A DNA stretch of 64,000 nt from Azospirillum oleiclasticum (lineage in GTDB: Bacteria > Pseudomonadota > Alphaproteobacteria > Azospirillales > Azospirillaceae): positions 186,001 to 250,000 of the forward strand of contig NZ_JABFFR010000011.1 of the NCBI RefSeq assembly GCF_013423485.1, read 5' to 3'. Both the position numbers and the translations under genes were made by a program. Shown piece after piece: positions 48,186 to 57,870 of the stretch; the first letter of the stretch is position 1; every line of letters starts with the position of its first letter. The notes beneath the pieces were generated by a model. That model saw only the letters and a list, made by a program, of their open reading frames with translations, did not search any database and had not been told where the DNA came from.

Positions 48186-51100
48186 ATGAACATCTCCGGT
48201 TTCTTCATCGAACGGCCGATCTTCGCCGGCGTCCTCTCGGTCGCGGTGCTGCTGGCCGGCCTGATCGCCATGTTCCGGCTGCCCATCGCCGAGTATCCGG
48301 AGGTGGTTCCGCCGTCCGTCGTCGTGCGCGCGCAGTTCCCCGGCGCCAACCCCAAGGTGATCGCCGAGACGGTGGCGGCACCGCTGGAGGAGCAGATCAA
48401 CGGCGTCGAGAACATGCTCTACATGCAGTCGCAGGCGAACAGCGACGGCAACATGGCGCTGACCGTCACCTTCCGGCTCGGCACCGACCCCGACAAGGCG
48501 CAGCAGCTCGTGCAGAACCGGGTGGCGCAGGCGCTGCCGCGGCTGCCGGCCGACGTGCAGCGGCTGGGCGTCACCACGGTGAAGAGCTCGCCGACCCTGA
48601 CCATGGTCGTGCACCTGATCTCCCCCGGCGACCGCTACGACACCACCTACCTGCGCAACTACGCGGTGCTCAACGTCAAGGACCGGCTGAGCCGCATCCA
48701 GGGCGTGGGCGAGGTGCAGGTGTGGGGGGCCGGCGATTACGCCATGCGGGTCTGGCTCGACCCGCAGAAGGTCGCCCAGCGCGGCCTGACCGCCACCGAC
48801 GTGGTGAACGCGATCCGCGAGCAGAATGTGCAGGTGGCGGCGGGCGTGATCGGCGCCTCCCCCAGCGTTCCGGACACGCCGCTCCAGCTTTCCGTCAATG
48901 CAAAAGGCCGGCTGAAGACGGCCGACGAGTTCGCGGACATCATCCTGAAGGTGGGGGCGGACGGCGGCGTCACCCGGCTCGGCGACGTGGCGCGGGTGGA
49001 GCTGGCCGCCGCGCAGTACGCGCTGCGCTCCCTGCTCGACAACAAGTCCGCCGTGGCGCTGGGCATCAACCAGACGCCGGAGGCCAACGCGCTCGCCATC
49101 TCCGACCAGGTGCGCGCCGTGATGGCCGAGCTGAAGGCCGACATGCCGGAGGACGTGACCTACAGCATCGTCTACGACCCCACACAGTTCGTCCGCTCCA
49201 GCATCGAGGCGGTCGTGCACACGCTGTTGGAGGCGGTGGCGCTGGTGGTCGTGGTGGTGATCGTCTTCCTGCAGACCTGGCGCGCCTCGATCATCCCGCT
49301 GCTGGCGGTTCCCGTCTCGATCATCGGCACCTTCTCGCTGATGCTGGCCTTCGGCTTCTCCATCAACGCGCTGTCGCTGTTCGGCATGGTGCTGGCGATC
49401 GGCATCGTGGTGGACGACGCCATCGTCGTGGTCGAGAACGTCGAGCGCAACATCGAGGCCGGGCTGTCCGCCCGCGAGGCCACCCACCGCGCCATGCGGG
49501 AGGTGAGCGGCCCCATCATCGCCATCGCCCTGACGCTGGTTGCGGTCTTCGTGCCGCTGGCCGCCATGAGCGGCCTGACCGGCGAGTTCTACAAGCAGTT
49601 CGCGATGACCATCGCGATCTCCACCGTCATCTCCGCCTTCAACTCGCTGACCCTGTCGCCGGCGCTGGCCGCCCTGCTGCTGCGTGGGCACGACCAGCCG
49701 CAGGACCGGCTGACCCGCGTCATGAACAAGGTGCTGGGCGGTTTCTTCCGGCTGTTCAACCGGGCCTTCGCCCGCGGCTCCGACGGCTACGGCCGTGGGG
49801 TGTCCGGGGTGCTGCGGCACAAGGGCGCGATGATGCTGGTCTATGTGTTGCTGCTGGGTGCGGCGGTCATGCTCGGCCGTGCGGTGCCGATGGGCTTCGT
49901 GCCGGCCCAGGACAAGGAGTATCTGGTCAGCTTCGCCCAGCTTCCCAACGGCGCGTCGCTGGACCGCACGGACGCGGTGATCCGCGACATGTCCGCCATC
50001 GCGCTGGCGCACCCCGGCGTTCAGAGCGCGGTGGCCTTCCCCGGCCTGTCGGTCAACGGCTTCACCAACAGCTCCAGTGCCGGCATCGTCTTCGTGACGC
50101 TGAAGCCCTTCGCCGAGCGCAAGGACCCGTCGCTGTCCGCCGCCGCCATCGCCGGCGAGCTTCAGGCCCGCTACGCTGGCCTGAAGGAGGCGTTCGTCGC
50201 CATCTTCCCGCCGCCGCCGGTCATGGGTCTCGGCACGCTGGGCGGCTTCAAGCTGCAGATCGAGGACCGCGGCGCGCTCGGCTACGAGGCGCTGGCCCAG
50301 GCGGTCAACGCCTTCGTGAAGAAGGCTGCGGAAACGCCGGAACTCGGGCCGACCTTCTCCAGCTACCAGATCAACGTGCCGCAGCTCGACGTCGAGCTGG
50401 ACCGGGTGAAGGCCAAGCAGCTCGGCGTGTCGGTGGGCGAGGTGTTCGACACCATGCAGATCTACCTCGGCTCGCTCTATGTGAACGACTTCAACGCCTT
50501 CGGCCGGGTCTACCAGGTGCGGGTGCAGGCCGACGCTCCCCACCGCGCCGAGGCGCAGGACATCGGCCTGCTGAAGACCCGCAACGACAAGGGCCAGATG
50601 GTGCCGCTGTCGTCGCTGGTGACGGTCAATCCCAGCTACGGGCCGGAGATGGTGGTGCGCTACAACGGTTACACCGCCGCCGACGTGAACGGCGGCCCGG
50701 CGCCCGGCTTTTCCTCCGGCCAGGCGGAGGCCGCGGCCGAGCGCATCGCGGCGGAGGTGCTGCCGCGCGGCGTGCGGTTCGAGTGGACCGACCTCACCTA
50801 CCAGCAGATCCTGGCCGGCAACGCCGCCCTCTGGATCTTCCCGATCAGCGTGCTGCTGGTCTTCCTGGTGCTGGCCGCCCAGTACGAGAGCCTGACCCTG
50901 CCGCTCGCCATCCTGATGATCGTGCCGATGAGCCTGATGTCGGCGCTGGCCGGCGTCTGGCTGACCGGCGGCGACAACAACATCTTCACCCAGATCGGCT
51001 TCATGGTGCTGGTCGGCCTGTCCGCCAAGAACGCCATCCTGATCGTGGAGTTCGCCCGCGAGCTGGAGCAGCAGGGGCGCAGCGTCGTCCAGGCGGCGAT

Positions 51101-51359
51101 CGAGGCCAGCCGCCTGCGGCTGCGCCCGATCCTGATGACCTCCATCGCCTTCATCATGGGCGTGGTGCCGCTGGTGCTGTCCAGTGGAGCCGGCGCGGAG
51201 ATGCGGCAGGCCATGGGCATCGCCGTGTTCTTCGGGATGATCGGGGTGACGCTGTTCGGGCTGGTGCTGACGCCGGTCTTCTACGTGCTGCTCCGTCAAC
51301 TGGCCGGCGGCCGGGCGCCGCGCCAAATTCCGCATGGCGCGGCGGCCCCGGCGGAGTGA
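48186..51359 (+). CDS. RND multidrug efflux pump, HAE1 family (MexF/AcrB-like)
   Basis: 1,057 residues, full length. The opening FFIERPIFAGVLSVAVLLAG, the porter-domain strand PEVVPPSVVVRAQFPGANP, and the fourth-helix proton-relay pair in AIGIVVDDAIVVVENVE (Asp-Asp) identify a proton-driven HAE1 pump. The C-terminal half repeats the fold, with GLSAKNAILIVEFARE. The start at 48186 has GGGAGG seven bases upstream; the longer frame is a shadow of the adaptor gene. No OprN/TolC-like outer-membrane factor follows, so the pump must use a channel encoded elsewhere. Confidence 0.96.
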   Translation: MNISGFFIERPIFAGVLSVAVLLAGLIAMFRLPIAEYPEVVPPSVVVRAQFPGANPKVIAETVAAPLEEQINGVENMLYMQSQANSDGNMALTVTFRLGTDPDKAQQLVQNRVAQALPRLPADVQRLGVTTVKSSPTLTMVVHLISPGDRYDTTYLRNYAVLNVKDRLSRIQGVGEVQVWGAGDYAMRVWLDPQKVAQRGLTATDVVNAIREQNVQVAAGVIGASPSVPDTPLQLSVNAKGRLKTADEFADIILKVGADGGVTRLGDVARVELAAAQYALRSLLDNKSAVALGINQTPEANALAISDQVRAVMAELKADMPEDVTYSIVYDPTQFVRSSIEAVVHTLLEAVALVVVVVIVFLQTWRASIIPLLAVPVSIIGTFSLMLAFGFSINALSLFGMVLAIGIVVDDAIVVVENVERNIEAGLSAREATHRAMREVSGPIIAIALTLVAVFVPLAAMSGLTGEFYKQFAMTIAISTVISAFNSLTLSPALAALLLRGHDQPQDRLTRVMNKVLGGFFRLFNRAFARGSDGYGRGVSGVLRHKGAMMLVYVLLLGAAVMLGRAVPMGFVPAQDKEYLVSFAQLPNGASLDRTDAVIRDMSAIALAHPGVQSAVAFPGLSVNGFTNSSSAGIVFVTLKPFAERKDPSLSAAAIAGELQARYAGLKEAFVAIFPPPPVMGLGTLGGFKLQIEDRGALGYEALAQAVNAFVKKAAETPELGPTFSSYQINVPQLDVELDRVKAKQLGVSVGEVFDTMQIYLGSLYVNDFNAFGRVYQVRVQADAPHRAEAQDIGLLKTRNDKGQMVPLSSLVTVNPSYGPEMVVRYNGYTAADVNGGPAPGFSSGQAEAAAERIAAEVLPRGVRFEWTDLTYQQILAGNAALWIFPISVLLVFLVLAAQYESLTLPLAILMIVPMSLMSALAGVWLTGGDNNIFTQIGFMVLVGLSAKNAILIVEFARELEQQGRSVVQAAIEASRLRLRPILMTSIAFIMGVVPLVLSSGAGAEMRQAMGIAVFFGMIGVTLFGLVLTPVFYVLLRQLAGGRAPRQIPHGAAAPAE

Positions 51360-51379
51360 AGCGCCGGCGGAGTGAAGCG
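51348..51379. repeat. 16-bp tandem duplication over the pump stop codon
   Basis: CCGGCGGAGTGAAGCG is present twice, head to tail, and each copy includes a TGA. The first TGA ends the RND pump; the duplication does not alter the protein. It is probably a recent slippage event. Confidence 0.7.
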
Positions 51380-51398
51380 TCGGTGGAACGAGGTGGTG

Positions 51399-51444
51399 GA
51401 CCGTGCGTGGGGACAGCCGTCGCAGGCAGGCCCCGCGCACGGTC
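51399..51444. terminator. Bidirectional terminator between RND pump and chemoreceptor
   Basis: GACCGTGCGTGGGG and CCCCGCGCACGGTC form a 14-bp stem (one G-T pair) around an 18-nt loop in an 83-bp convergent gap. The right arm reaches into the chemoreceptor stop codon. Confidence 0.65.
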
Positions 51445-53995
51445 ACATCGCCTTGATCGACCCGACGAACTGGCGCATCTCGCCATCCAGCCGCCGCGCC
51501 TGCTCCGCCATGCGGTCGGCCGCAGCGAGCACCGTCTGCATGGATTGCCGGCTGTCGACCACGGTGGCGGCGACGACGTCCAGGGCACCCGACAGGTCGC
51601 CGTTTCCGCGGACCACCTCCTGGATGCCGCGGCTGATCTCGCGCGTCGCCGTGGCCTGCGCGCGCATTCCGCCGGCGACCGCGCGGGCCACATCGTCGAT
51701 CCTGCGGATCGTCTGTGCGATTCCCCCGATGGCGATGACCGCCTCGTCGGTGGCCGACTGCATGCTGCGGATCTGGCTGGTGATCTCGCCGGTGGCGGTC
51801 GCGGTCCGGTTGGCGAGCGTTTTCACCTCGTTGGCGACCACCGTGAAGCCGCGTCCGGCATCGCCCGCGCGCGCCGCCTCGATGGTGGCGTTGAGGGCGA
51901 GAAGGTTGGTCTGGGCGGCGATCTTGCCGATCAGCTCGACCACGGTGCCGATGCTGGCCGCGGCACCGGCGAGCTGATGGATGATGGCGTCGGTACGCTC
52001 CGCATCCTGGACGGCTTGCCCGGCGATCCCGGTGGCAAGCTCCACCTGCCGCTCGATCCCGCCGATCGAAGCGGTCAGGTCCCCGGCCGCCGCTGCGGCG
52101 GCCTGCGCGCTGTCCAGCGAACGGACGGCCCCCTCCGACGCGCCGCGGGACTGCCGGCCGGCCTCCTCGACCTGGCCGACCACGGCGGCGGCGGTGCCCT
52201 GCAGGTCGACGGCCGCCTCCGCAACCACGTCGGCCACCATCTGGACGCTGGCCTCGAACCGTTCCGCCAATGTCCGCAATGTCCGGCCCTTGTCGGCGGC
52301 GGCGCGGGCGCGTTCCTGCTCCACCCGCTCGTTGGCGCGGGCGGCCTCCACCGTCGCGTCGCGAAGCACGAGCAGCGACTGCGCCATGTCGGCGAGTTCG
52401 TCGGACCCGCCGGCCGGCACCGGTGCCGATGCGTCGCCGCGCGCGACCGCGCGCATGGCACGGGACAACGTGCCCAGCCGGGCGGCGATGTTGCGCCCGA
52501 CATAGAGCCAGGCGATCAGCACCGCGCCGACGATGCCGAGCAGCGCCACACTGCCCAGCCAGACGCGGCCCGACAGGGTGGCGGCGCGCACGGCCTCGGC
52601 GGTGGCACCGGCGTCGGCGCGCGTGCCCTCCACCAGTTCCGACACGGTGTCGTCCAACATCACGGACAGGCGCCGGCTTTCCGCCAGCAGGTCGGCACCG
52701 GCCCGCAGCGCCTCCAGTTCCGCGGCACGCAGGGCGAACAGCCCGTCGGGAGAGCGGCCGATCGCCAGCAGTGGTCGCAACGCCCCGTCCACGCGCGCCG
52801 CCTCGCGGGCCGGCATGCCGGCCAGCAGCGCCTCGAGACGCCCGGCAGCCTGTTCGAAACGGGCCCGCAGGCCGGGCAACCGCGATGACTCCATGGTGTT
52901 GGCGGCCTCGTTGAGCAGGCCGGCGGCCAGATTGCCGAGCGCGTTCAGCTCGCGGACGTCGCTGAAACGGCGCAGGGCCTCCGTCGTCAGTTCGCTCACC
53001 GCGAAGGTGACGTCGCGGTGCATCCGGTCGCCGGCACGGGCGACGGTGTCGCGCGACGCGGCGGCGCGGGACTCCAGCAACCGGTCGATCCCGGCGCGCA
53101 GTGTTCCCGCCTCGCGGACGGCGGTCGCGATGTCACCGTCGCCGGCTCCACGCAGCCCCGCGGCGCGGCGTGCGAACGCGCCGTCCGGACCGCTGCCCAG
53201 CGCGGCCAGCCGGGCGAGCGGGTCCTCCAACCCGGCCCCGCCCGATCCGGCAGCGGCGGCCCGTTCCGGAAAGCCGGCAACCACGGCGGCGAAAGCCGTC
53301 TCCAACTCTCCCACCGCCGCCGCGTCGGAGGCCGCATGCGCCTCCGACAGCAGCGCCGCGGCGGTCGCCACTGCCACGCGCAGATCGAGAACCGCCCCAA
53401 GACCGCCCAACGCGGCCCGGACCAGGGACCGGGCCGCGGTCGCGGCGTCGTCGGTCAGCGTCTCGGCCGCGGCCGCCACGTCCCGCCGGGCCTCGAGCGT
53501 CGCCGGTTCGAGGGCCGCGAGCAGCGCTTGATGGTTGGCGTTCAGCCGGTCAACGAAATCCAGCCGCCGCTGGCGGCGCGCGATCCGCTCGTCCGCCGCC
53601 GCCGCCTGCCGGTCCAGGGTGTCGCCGATCGCCCCGGCCGCCGCGGTCAGCGCCTCGACCCGTTCGGACGGCAGGCCGAGTTGACCCAGAGCGTCCAGCC
53701 GCTCCGTCATGCCTGCGGAAAGGCGGGCGATGCCCTCCCCTGCCGCGGCCCGGTCGGCCGCGTCGGTCGCGGCCTCCAGACTGGGCGCGGCTGCGGCGAG
53801 GGCGGCGCTTGCGGTTGACAAGGCGCTCGCCGCGGCCACCGCGGGCAGGCTGCGGTCGGCGATGCCGGCAACGCCCGTCTCGACGGCTTTGAACGACCAC
53901 CAGCCGACGGCGCTGCCCGCCACCGTCAGGCCGGCGACGGCACCGAACGCCGCAAAGAGCTTCACGGCGATGCCCATCCGGAACACCGGGCGCAT
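51443..53995 (-). CDS. Methyl-accepting chemotaxis protein with an unusually large periplasmic domain
   Basis: 850 residues. One membrane helix lies near residues 5-28 and a second near 510-535 ([18 protein letters not shown]), so the periplasmic sensor is about 480 residues of Ala/Arg/Glu-rich helix. This is roughly three times a standard four-helix sensor and looks like tandem helical-bundle modules. A HAMP domain follows ([20 protein letters not shown]), then the signalling domain with tip [20 protein letters not shown]. No CheR/CheB pentapeptide is visible at the C-terminus. The ATG at 53995 has GGGAGGA upstream. The neighbouring TAXI-TRAP importer suggests shared ligand interest, but this is only context. 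Confidence 0.92.
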   Translation of the reverse strand: MRPVFRMGIAVKLFAAFGAVAGLTVAGSAVGWWSFKAVETGVAGIADRSLPAVAAASALSTASAALAAAAPSLEAATDAADRAAAGEGIARLSAGMTERLDALGQLGLPSERVEALTAAAGAIGDTLDRQAAAADERIARRQRRLDFVDRLNANHQALLAALEPATLEARRDVAAAAETLTDDAATAARSLVRAALGGLGAVLDLRVAVATAAALLSEAHAASDAAAVGELETAFAAVVAGFPERAAAAGSGGAGLEDPLARLAALGSGPDGAFARRAAGLRGAGDGDIATAVREAGTLRAGIDRLLESRAAASRDTVARAGDRMHRDVTFAVSELTTEALRRFSDVRELNALGNLAAGLLNEAANTMESSRLPGLRARFEQAAGRLEALLAGMPAREAARVDGALRPLLAIGRSPDGLFALRAAELEALRAGADLLAESRRLSVMLDDTVSELVEGTRADAGATAEAVRAATLSGRVWLGSVALLGIVGAVLIAWLYVGRNIAARLGTLSRAMRAVARGDASAPVPAGGSDELADMAQSLLVLRDATVEAARANERVEQERARAAADKGRTLRTLAERFEASVQMVADVVAEAAVDLQGTAAAVVGQVEEAGRQSRGASEGAVRSLDSAQAAAAAAGDLTASIGGIERQVELATGIAGQAVQDAERTDAIIHQLAGAAASIGTVVELIGKIAAQTNLLALNATIEAARAGDAGRGFTVVANEVKTLANRTATATGEITSQIRSMQSATDEAVIAIGGIAQTIRRIDDVARAVAGGMRAQATATREISRGIQEVVRGNGDLSGALDVVAATVVDSRQSMQTVLAAADRMAEQARRLDGEMRQFVGSIKAM

Positions 53996-54019
53996 GATCT
54001 GTCTCCTCCCTGGATGACG

Positions 54020-54047
54020 GGGGCCTGTGTGCGGCCCCTTCCTTTTT
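54020..54047 (+). terminator. Hairpin with T-run on the plus strand
   Basis: GGGGCC-TGTGTGC-GGCCCC is followed by TTCCTTTTT, a good rho-independent terminator on the plus strand, although both neighbouring genes are on the minus strand. It may block antisense read-through coming from the RND operon side. Confidence 0.5.
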
Positions 54048-54059
54048 CGTGGATGCGCG

Positions 54060-54470
54060 CTAGTCGATGCCGTCCTTGCCGGCGGGCGGCAGACGCCGGG
54101 GGCGGCGCCCGGCATCGAGCGCAACGAAGGTGAAGACGGCCTTGGTCACCTGGACCGCGTCGTCGCCGTCCCGGCTGCGCCGCCACGCCTCGACCTCGAT
54201 CGTCATGGAGGTCGAGCCCTCCCCGACGATCCTGGCGTACAGGCTGACCTCGTCGCCGACATAGACCGGATTGAGGAACGCCATGCCGTTCACCGCGACC
54301 GTGACGCAACGCCCACGGGCCCGGCGGGCGGCGGCGCTCCCCGCCGCCATGTCCATCTGGGCCATCAACCAGCCGCCGAAGATGTCGCCGGCCGGGTTGG
54401 TGTCCGCCGGCATCGCCACCGTGCGGATCGCCGGTTCACCCGCCGGGCGGGTCGCGGAACCATCCACCAT
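54060..54470 (-). CDS. Acyl-CoA thioesterase, hotdog fold (YciA-like)
   Basis: 136 residues. The hotdog signature is [20 protein letters not shown] followed by a long helix ([12 protein letters not shown]), [20 protein letters not shown] and the strand [13 protein letters not shown]. It hydrolyses short or medium acyl-CoA thioesters. The ATG at 54470 is one of two closely spaced candidates. It lies 23 bp after the TRAP permease gene on the same strand, so it is likely part of the TAXI-TRAP transcript. The functional connection is unclear. Confidence 0.9.
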   Translation of the reverse strand: MVDGSATRPAGEPAIRTVAMPADTNPAGDIFGGWLMAQMDMAAGSAAARRARGRCVTVAVNGMAFLNPVYVGDEVSLYARIVGEGSTSMTIEVEAWRRSRDGDDAVQVTKAVFTFVALDAGRRPRRLPPAGKDGID

Positions 54471-54493
54471 CCCTTCCTCCCCAGGCCGGCGGA

Positions 54494-56650
54494 TCAAGCG
54501 GCGAAGGTCGCCGGCGCGGGGCGGCGCGAGCGCCGCCATTGCCAGGCGACGAAGCCGGCGGCCATGGCCAGTCCGACCTCGTCGGTAACCGGCATCGCCA
54601 CCACCAGAAGGAAGGCCGCGACGGTGGCGAACAGCCGCTCCGGCCAGGACAGCCGCGTCATGAAGAAACCGACCGAAGCGCCACCCCACAGCATGATGCC
54701 GACCACCGCCTTTCCCGTGACATAGGCCACAGCCAGCCAGCTCCCGCTCTGCATCATCAGCGCCGGGTCGTAGACGGCCATGAAGGGGACCACGTAGCCG
54801 GCGATGGCGATGCGGGTGGCGATCCAGCCGATCTCCAGGTGCCCGGCGCGCGCGATCGAGGAGGCCGCCAGAGCCGCCAGCGCCACCGGCGGCGTCAGGT
54901 CCGCCATGATGCCGAAGTAGAAGACGAACATGTGGCTGACGATGAGCGGCACCCCCAGCTCCAGCAACGCCGGGGCGGCGATCGCCGAGGTGATGATGTA
55001 GTTGGCCGTGGTCGGCAGCCCGGTGCCCAGCACGATGGACGCCACCATGGTCAGGAGAAGCGCCAGGACCAGGCTGCCGCCGGAGATCTGGACGATGGCG
55101 GACGCGATGCCCGAGGCGAGGCCGGTCAGCGTCAGGATGCCGATCAGCACCCCCACCAGCGCGCAGGCGACACCGACACCGACGGCGTTGCGGGCACCGT
55201 CGGCCAGGCTGTGGGAAAGCAGGACGAGCGTCCGCCGTCCGCCGCGCAGGAACAGGCTGGGCAGGATCAGCAGCGCGACCATCGCCGAGGCCAGATGCTC
55301 GACCCGGAGACCAAGCCGCCACAGCCCGGCCGCGACCAGCCCCAGCGCGATCCAGAACACCGTCCGCAGCCACGCCGCCGGCAGCGCGCCCGCCGTGCCG
55401 GTGCCGAGGATCAGCACCACCGTGCAGGCGATGCCGACCACCCCGGCGAACATCGGCGTGAAGCCGGTGAACAGCAGATAGACCAGCACCAGCAGCGGGA
55501 ACAGCAGATGCCACTGCTCACGGATCGCCCGCAGCGCGCTGGGGCATTCCGACCTGGGAATGCCGTTGAGGTCGTGCAACCCGGCTTCCAGATGCACCAT
55601 CCAGAAGGCTGCGCCGAAATAGAGGATGGCGGGGATGATGGCGGCGATCACCACCTCGTGGTAGGGCACGCCGATCGTCTCGGCCATGATGAAGGCCGCC
55701 GCACCCATCACGGGGGGCATGAGCTGGCCGCCCATGCTGGCCGTCGCCTCCACCGCGCCGGCGAAGGCCGGGCGATAGCCGAAGCGCGTCATCAGCGGGA
55801 TGGTGAACTGCCCCGTCGTCAGCACGTTGGCGACGCCCGAGCCGTTGATCGTCCCCATGAAGCCCGACGAGATCACCGCCACCTTGGCCGGCCCGCCCTT
55901 GGCGTGCCCGCACAGGCCGAGTGCGATGTCGTTGAACAGCTTGATCATGCCGGCGCGTTCCAGAAAGGCGCCGAACAGGATGAACAGGAAGATGAAGGTG
56001 GCCGAGACGAAGACCGGCGTGCCGTAGATGCCCTCGGTCCCGAAGGCGAGTTGCTCGATCACCTGGTCCAGCCCGTAGCCGCGGTGCGACAACCCCCAGG
56101 GAAGATACGGCCCGAGCAGGGCGAAGGGGATGAACACGCCGCAGATGATGGGCAGCGCCAACCCCATGATGCGCCGCGCCGCCTCGAACACCAGCGCGAT
56201 GGTCACCCCGCCGACGATCAGGTCGGTCGTGGAAGGATCGCCGGCGCGAAGCAGCAGGTCCACCTCGAACACCATGTGGTAGAGGCCGACCGCGAAGGCG
56301 AGCCCGCCGCACAGCCAGTCGTACCAGGGAACGGTTCGGCGGTTGCGACCCTGAGAGACCCCGAACAGAAGGAACGTCAGCAACAGCAGGAAGCCGACAT
56401 GGATCGCCCGCACCACCGAACTGGACAGCGGCGCGAAGGTCGCCGTCCACAGCTGGAAGACCGAGAAGGCCACGGCCACGGCGAAGATCACGCCCTGTGT
56501 CCAGCCGGGCAGTTCAAGGTGCGCACTGGCGGGATTCTCGCGGTCGATGACGCGGCGGACCTCGGCGGCGTCGGTGCCGGAAAGCTCGGGGACAGGCTCG
56601 GAAACGGGCGGGGTTGCGGCCGCGGCTGGCGGTCGCGACGGGGCGCTCAT
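54494..56650 (-). CDS. TRAP transporter fused 4TM-12TM permease (TAXI type, DctQM fusion)
   Basis: 718 residues. The N-terminal 70 residues are hydrophilic and Pro/Ala-rich, followed by about 16 membrane helices, first the DctQ-like four and then the DctM-like twelve. Diagnostic stretches are FEAARRIMGLALPIICGVFI, SSGFMGTINGSGVANVLTTG, ASMGGQLMPPVMGAAAFIMA and GTGLPTTANYIITSAIAAPA. The ATG at 56650 was chosen over an upstream Pro-rich frame start because GGAG precedes it. It works with the TAXI binding protein encoded 68 bp upstream. Confidence 0.94.
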   Translation of the reverse strand: MSAPSRPPAAAATPPVSEPVPELSGTDAAEVRRVIDRENPASAHLELPGWTQGVIFAVAVAFSVFQLWTATFAPLSSSVVRAIHVGFLLLLTFLLFGVSQGRNRRTVPWYDWLCGGLAFAVGLYHMVFEVDLLLRAGDPSTTDLIVGGVTIALVFEAARRIMGLALPIICGVFIPFALLGPYLPWGLSHRGYGLDQVIEQLAFGTEGIYGTPVFVSATFIFLFILFGAFLERAGMIKLFNDIALGLCGHAKGGPAKVAVISSGFMGTINGSGVANVLTTGQFTIPLMTRFGYRPAFAGAVEATASMGGQLMPPVMGAAAFIMAETIGVPYHEVVIAAIIPAILYFGAAFWMVHLEAGLHDLNGIPRSECPSALRAIREQWHLLFPLLVLVYLLFTGFTPMFAGVVGIACTVVLILGTGTAGALPAAWLRTVFWIALGLVAAGLWRLGLRVEHLASAMVALLILPSLFLRGGRRTLVLLSHSLADGARNAVGVGVACALVGVLIGILTLTGLASGIASAIVQISGGSLVLALLLTMVASIVLGTGLPTTANYIITSAIAAPALLELGVPLIVSHMFVFYFGIMADLTPPVALAALAASSIARAGHLEIGWIATRIAIAGYVVPFMAVYDPALMMQSGSWLAVAYVTGKAVVGIMLWGGASVGFFMTRLSWPERLFATVAAFLLVVAMPVTDEVGLAMAAGFVAWQWRRSRRPAPATFAA

Positions 56651-56718
56651 GGGCGGAACTCCGAAGGATGGAACGATCGGGGGCGGGTGCGCCGGAGGGA
56701 CCTCCCCCGGCGGCGGCG

Positions 56719-57669
56719 TCACTTCACCAGACCCTTTTCACGGAAGTAGCGCTCGGCTCCGGGATGCATCGGCACCGAAGCCGGTGCGGTCGCCTTGTCG
56801 AGGGCGATCTGCCGGGCGGCGCTGTGGGCCGCGGCCAGCTCCCCCAGATTCTCGAAGACCGCCTTCGCCATGCCGTAGGCGGTGGCCTCCGGCACGTCGG
56901 CGTGGCTCACCAGATAGTTCACCACCGCCACCGTCCGCACCGGCGCGTCCTGGCCGGGGTAGGTGCCGCCGGGAATGGTCGCGCTGACATAGACCGGATC
57001 GCCCATCTTCGCGACCACCGCCGGCGGCACCTCCACCACCACGATGCTGGTGCCGACCGCCAAGTCCTTGATCGACGCGACGCCGAGACCGGCCGATTGC
57101 AGCGTCGCGTCGAGCTGGCGGTTCTTCATCAACTCCACCGATTCCGCGAAGGGCAGATACTCGGTCTTGGCCATGTCGCCGTAGCCCAGGCCGGCCGCCC
57201 CGAGGATGGCGCGGGCGTTCAGTTCCGTTCCCGACTTCGGCGCGCCGACCGACACCCGCTTGCCCTTCAGGTCGGCCAGCGTCCTGATGCCGCTGTCGGC
57301 ACGGGCGACGATCTGGATGTAGTTGGGGTAGATGGCGCCGATGGTGCGCAGCTTGTCCAACTTGCGCTTGAAGCCGGCGTCCTCGTTGCCGGCCCAGGCC
57401 ATGCTGAGAGAATCGCCGAGGGTGAAGGCGATCTCGCCCCGCCCGGCCTGGAGCAGGTTCAAGTTCTCCACCGACGCCTTGGTCGCCTGCACCGACGTCT
57501 TGACGTCGGGCATGGCGGTGCCGACGACCTTGCCGACGGCGACACCCAGCGGATAGTACACGCCGCTCGTCCCACCGGTCAGGATGTTGACGAACTCGGC
57601 GGCGCGGACCGGCAGGGTCGTGAAGGACAGACCGGCGGCGATGCACAGGGCCGTGCACGCGGACTTCAT
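56719..57669 (-). CDS. TAXI-family TRAP solute-binding protein
   Basis: 316 residues. A signal peptide (CTALCIAAGLSFTTL, cleavage after VRA) leads into FVNILTGGTSGVYYPLGVAV, the TAXI hallmark. Further landmarks are VENLNLLQAGRGEIAFTLGD, LADLKGKRVSVGAPKSGTEL and QSAGLGVASIKDL. Ligands of TAXI proteins include glutamate, 2-oxoglutarate and other dicarboxylates, but this one is unassigned. It is the first gene of the operon behind a sigma-54 promoter. GGGGAGGGG lies upstream of the ATG. Confidence 0.94.
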   Translation of the reverse strand: MKSACTALCIAAGLSFTTLPVRAAEFVNILTGGTSGVYYPLGVAVGKVVGTAMPDVKTSVQATKASVENLNLLQAGRGEIAFTLGDSLSMAWAGNEDAGFKRKLDKLRTIGAIYPNYIQIVARADSGIRTLADLKGKRVSVGAPKSGTELNARAILGAAGLGYGDMAKTEYLPFAESVELMKNRQLDATLQSAGLGVASIKDLAVGTSIVVVEVPPAVVAKMGDPVYVSATIPGGTYPGQDAPVRTVAVVNYLVSHADVPEATAYGMAKAVFENLGELAAAHSAARQIALDKATAPASVPMHPGAERYFREKGLVK

Positions 57670-57693
57670 GGGATTCCCCTCCCCTTTTCGTGG

Positions 57694-57736
57694 TCCGGAA
57701 CCGGCGGTTCCGGAGGCGGCGCGCGGGTGCGCCGCC
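57694..57736 (-). other. Two back-to-back hairpins in the TAXI-TRAP mRNA leader
   Basis: 57694-57714 holds a 9-bp stem (CCGGAACC/GGTTCCGG core) with a 3-nt loop. 57715-57736 holds an 8-bp stem (GGCGGCGC/GCGCCGCC) with a 6-nt loop. From the predicted transcription start near 57738 the leader would fold almost from its first base, leaving about 25 nt before the ATG. This could protect the 5' end of the transcript. Confidence 0.45.
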
Positions 57737-57749
57737 GGCCACGTCAGGG

Positions 57750-57764
57750 GCAAAAGCCGTGCCA
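57750..57764 (-). promoter_or_regulatory. Sigma-54 (-24/-12) promoter of the TAXI-TRAP operon
   Basis: On the minus strand TGGCACG-GCTT-TTGC matches the sigma-54 consensus TGGCACG-N4-TTGC at every defined position. The start site is predicted near 57738, 69 nt before the TAXI ATG. Two enhancer-like dyads lie 75-135 bp further upstream, and a DctD-type activator is encoded next. Confidence 0.85.
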
Positions 57765-57839
57765 GACACAATCAGGCACACCGATCGTTGGCAATCCTTC
57801 CTCCCGGGTCCCTTCGCCCCGGCCAGACCGGGCGGCGGC

Positions 57840-57855
57840 GTGCCGAATTCCGCAC
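57840..57855. promoter_or_regulatory. Enhancer (UAS) site 1 for the DctD-like activator
   Basis: GTGCCGAATTCCGCAC is an imperfect 16-bp dyad centred about 110 bp upstream of the predicted start. It is the exact reverse complement of the second site, with centres 31 bp (about three helical turns) apart. Confidence 0.75.
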
Positions 57856-57870
57856 GCCCGACCGGCGGTC

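Noticed and set aside
48051..51446. 1,131-codon open frame antisense to the RND pump
   Set aside because: Low-complexity His/Asp/Gln/Arg composition with no domain; the plus-strand pump accounts for the region completely.
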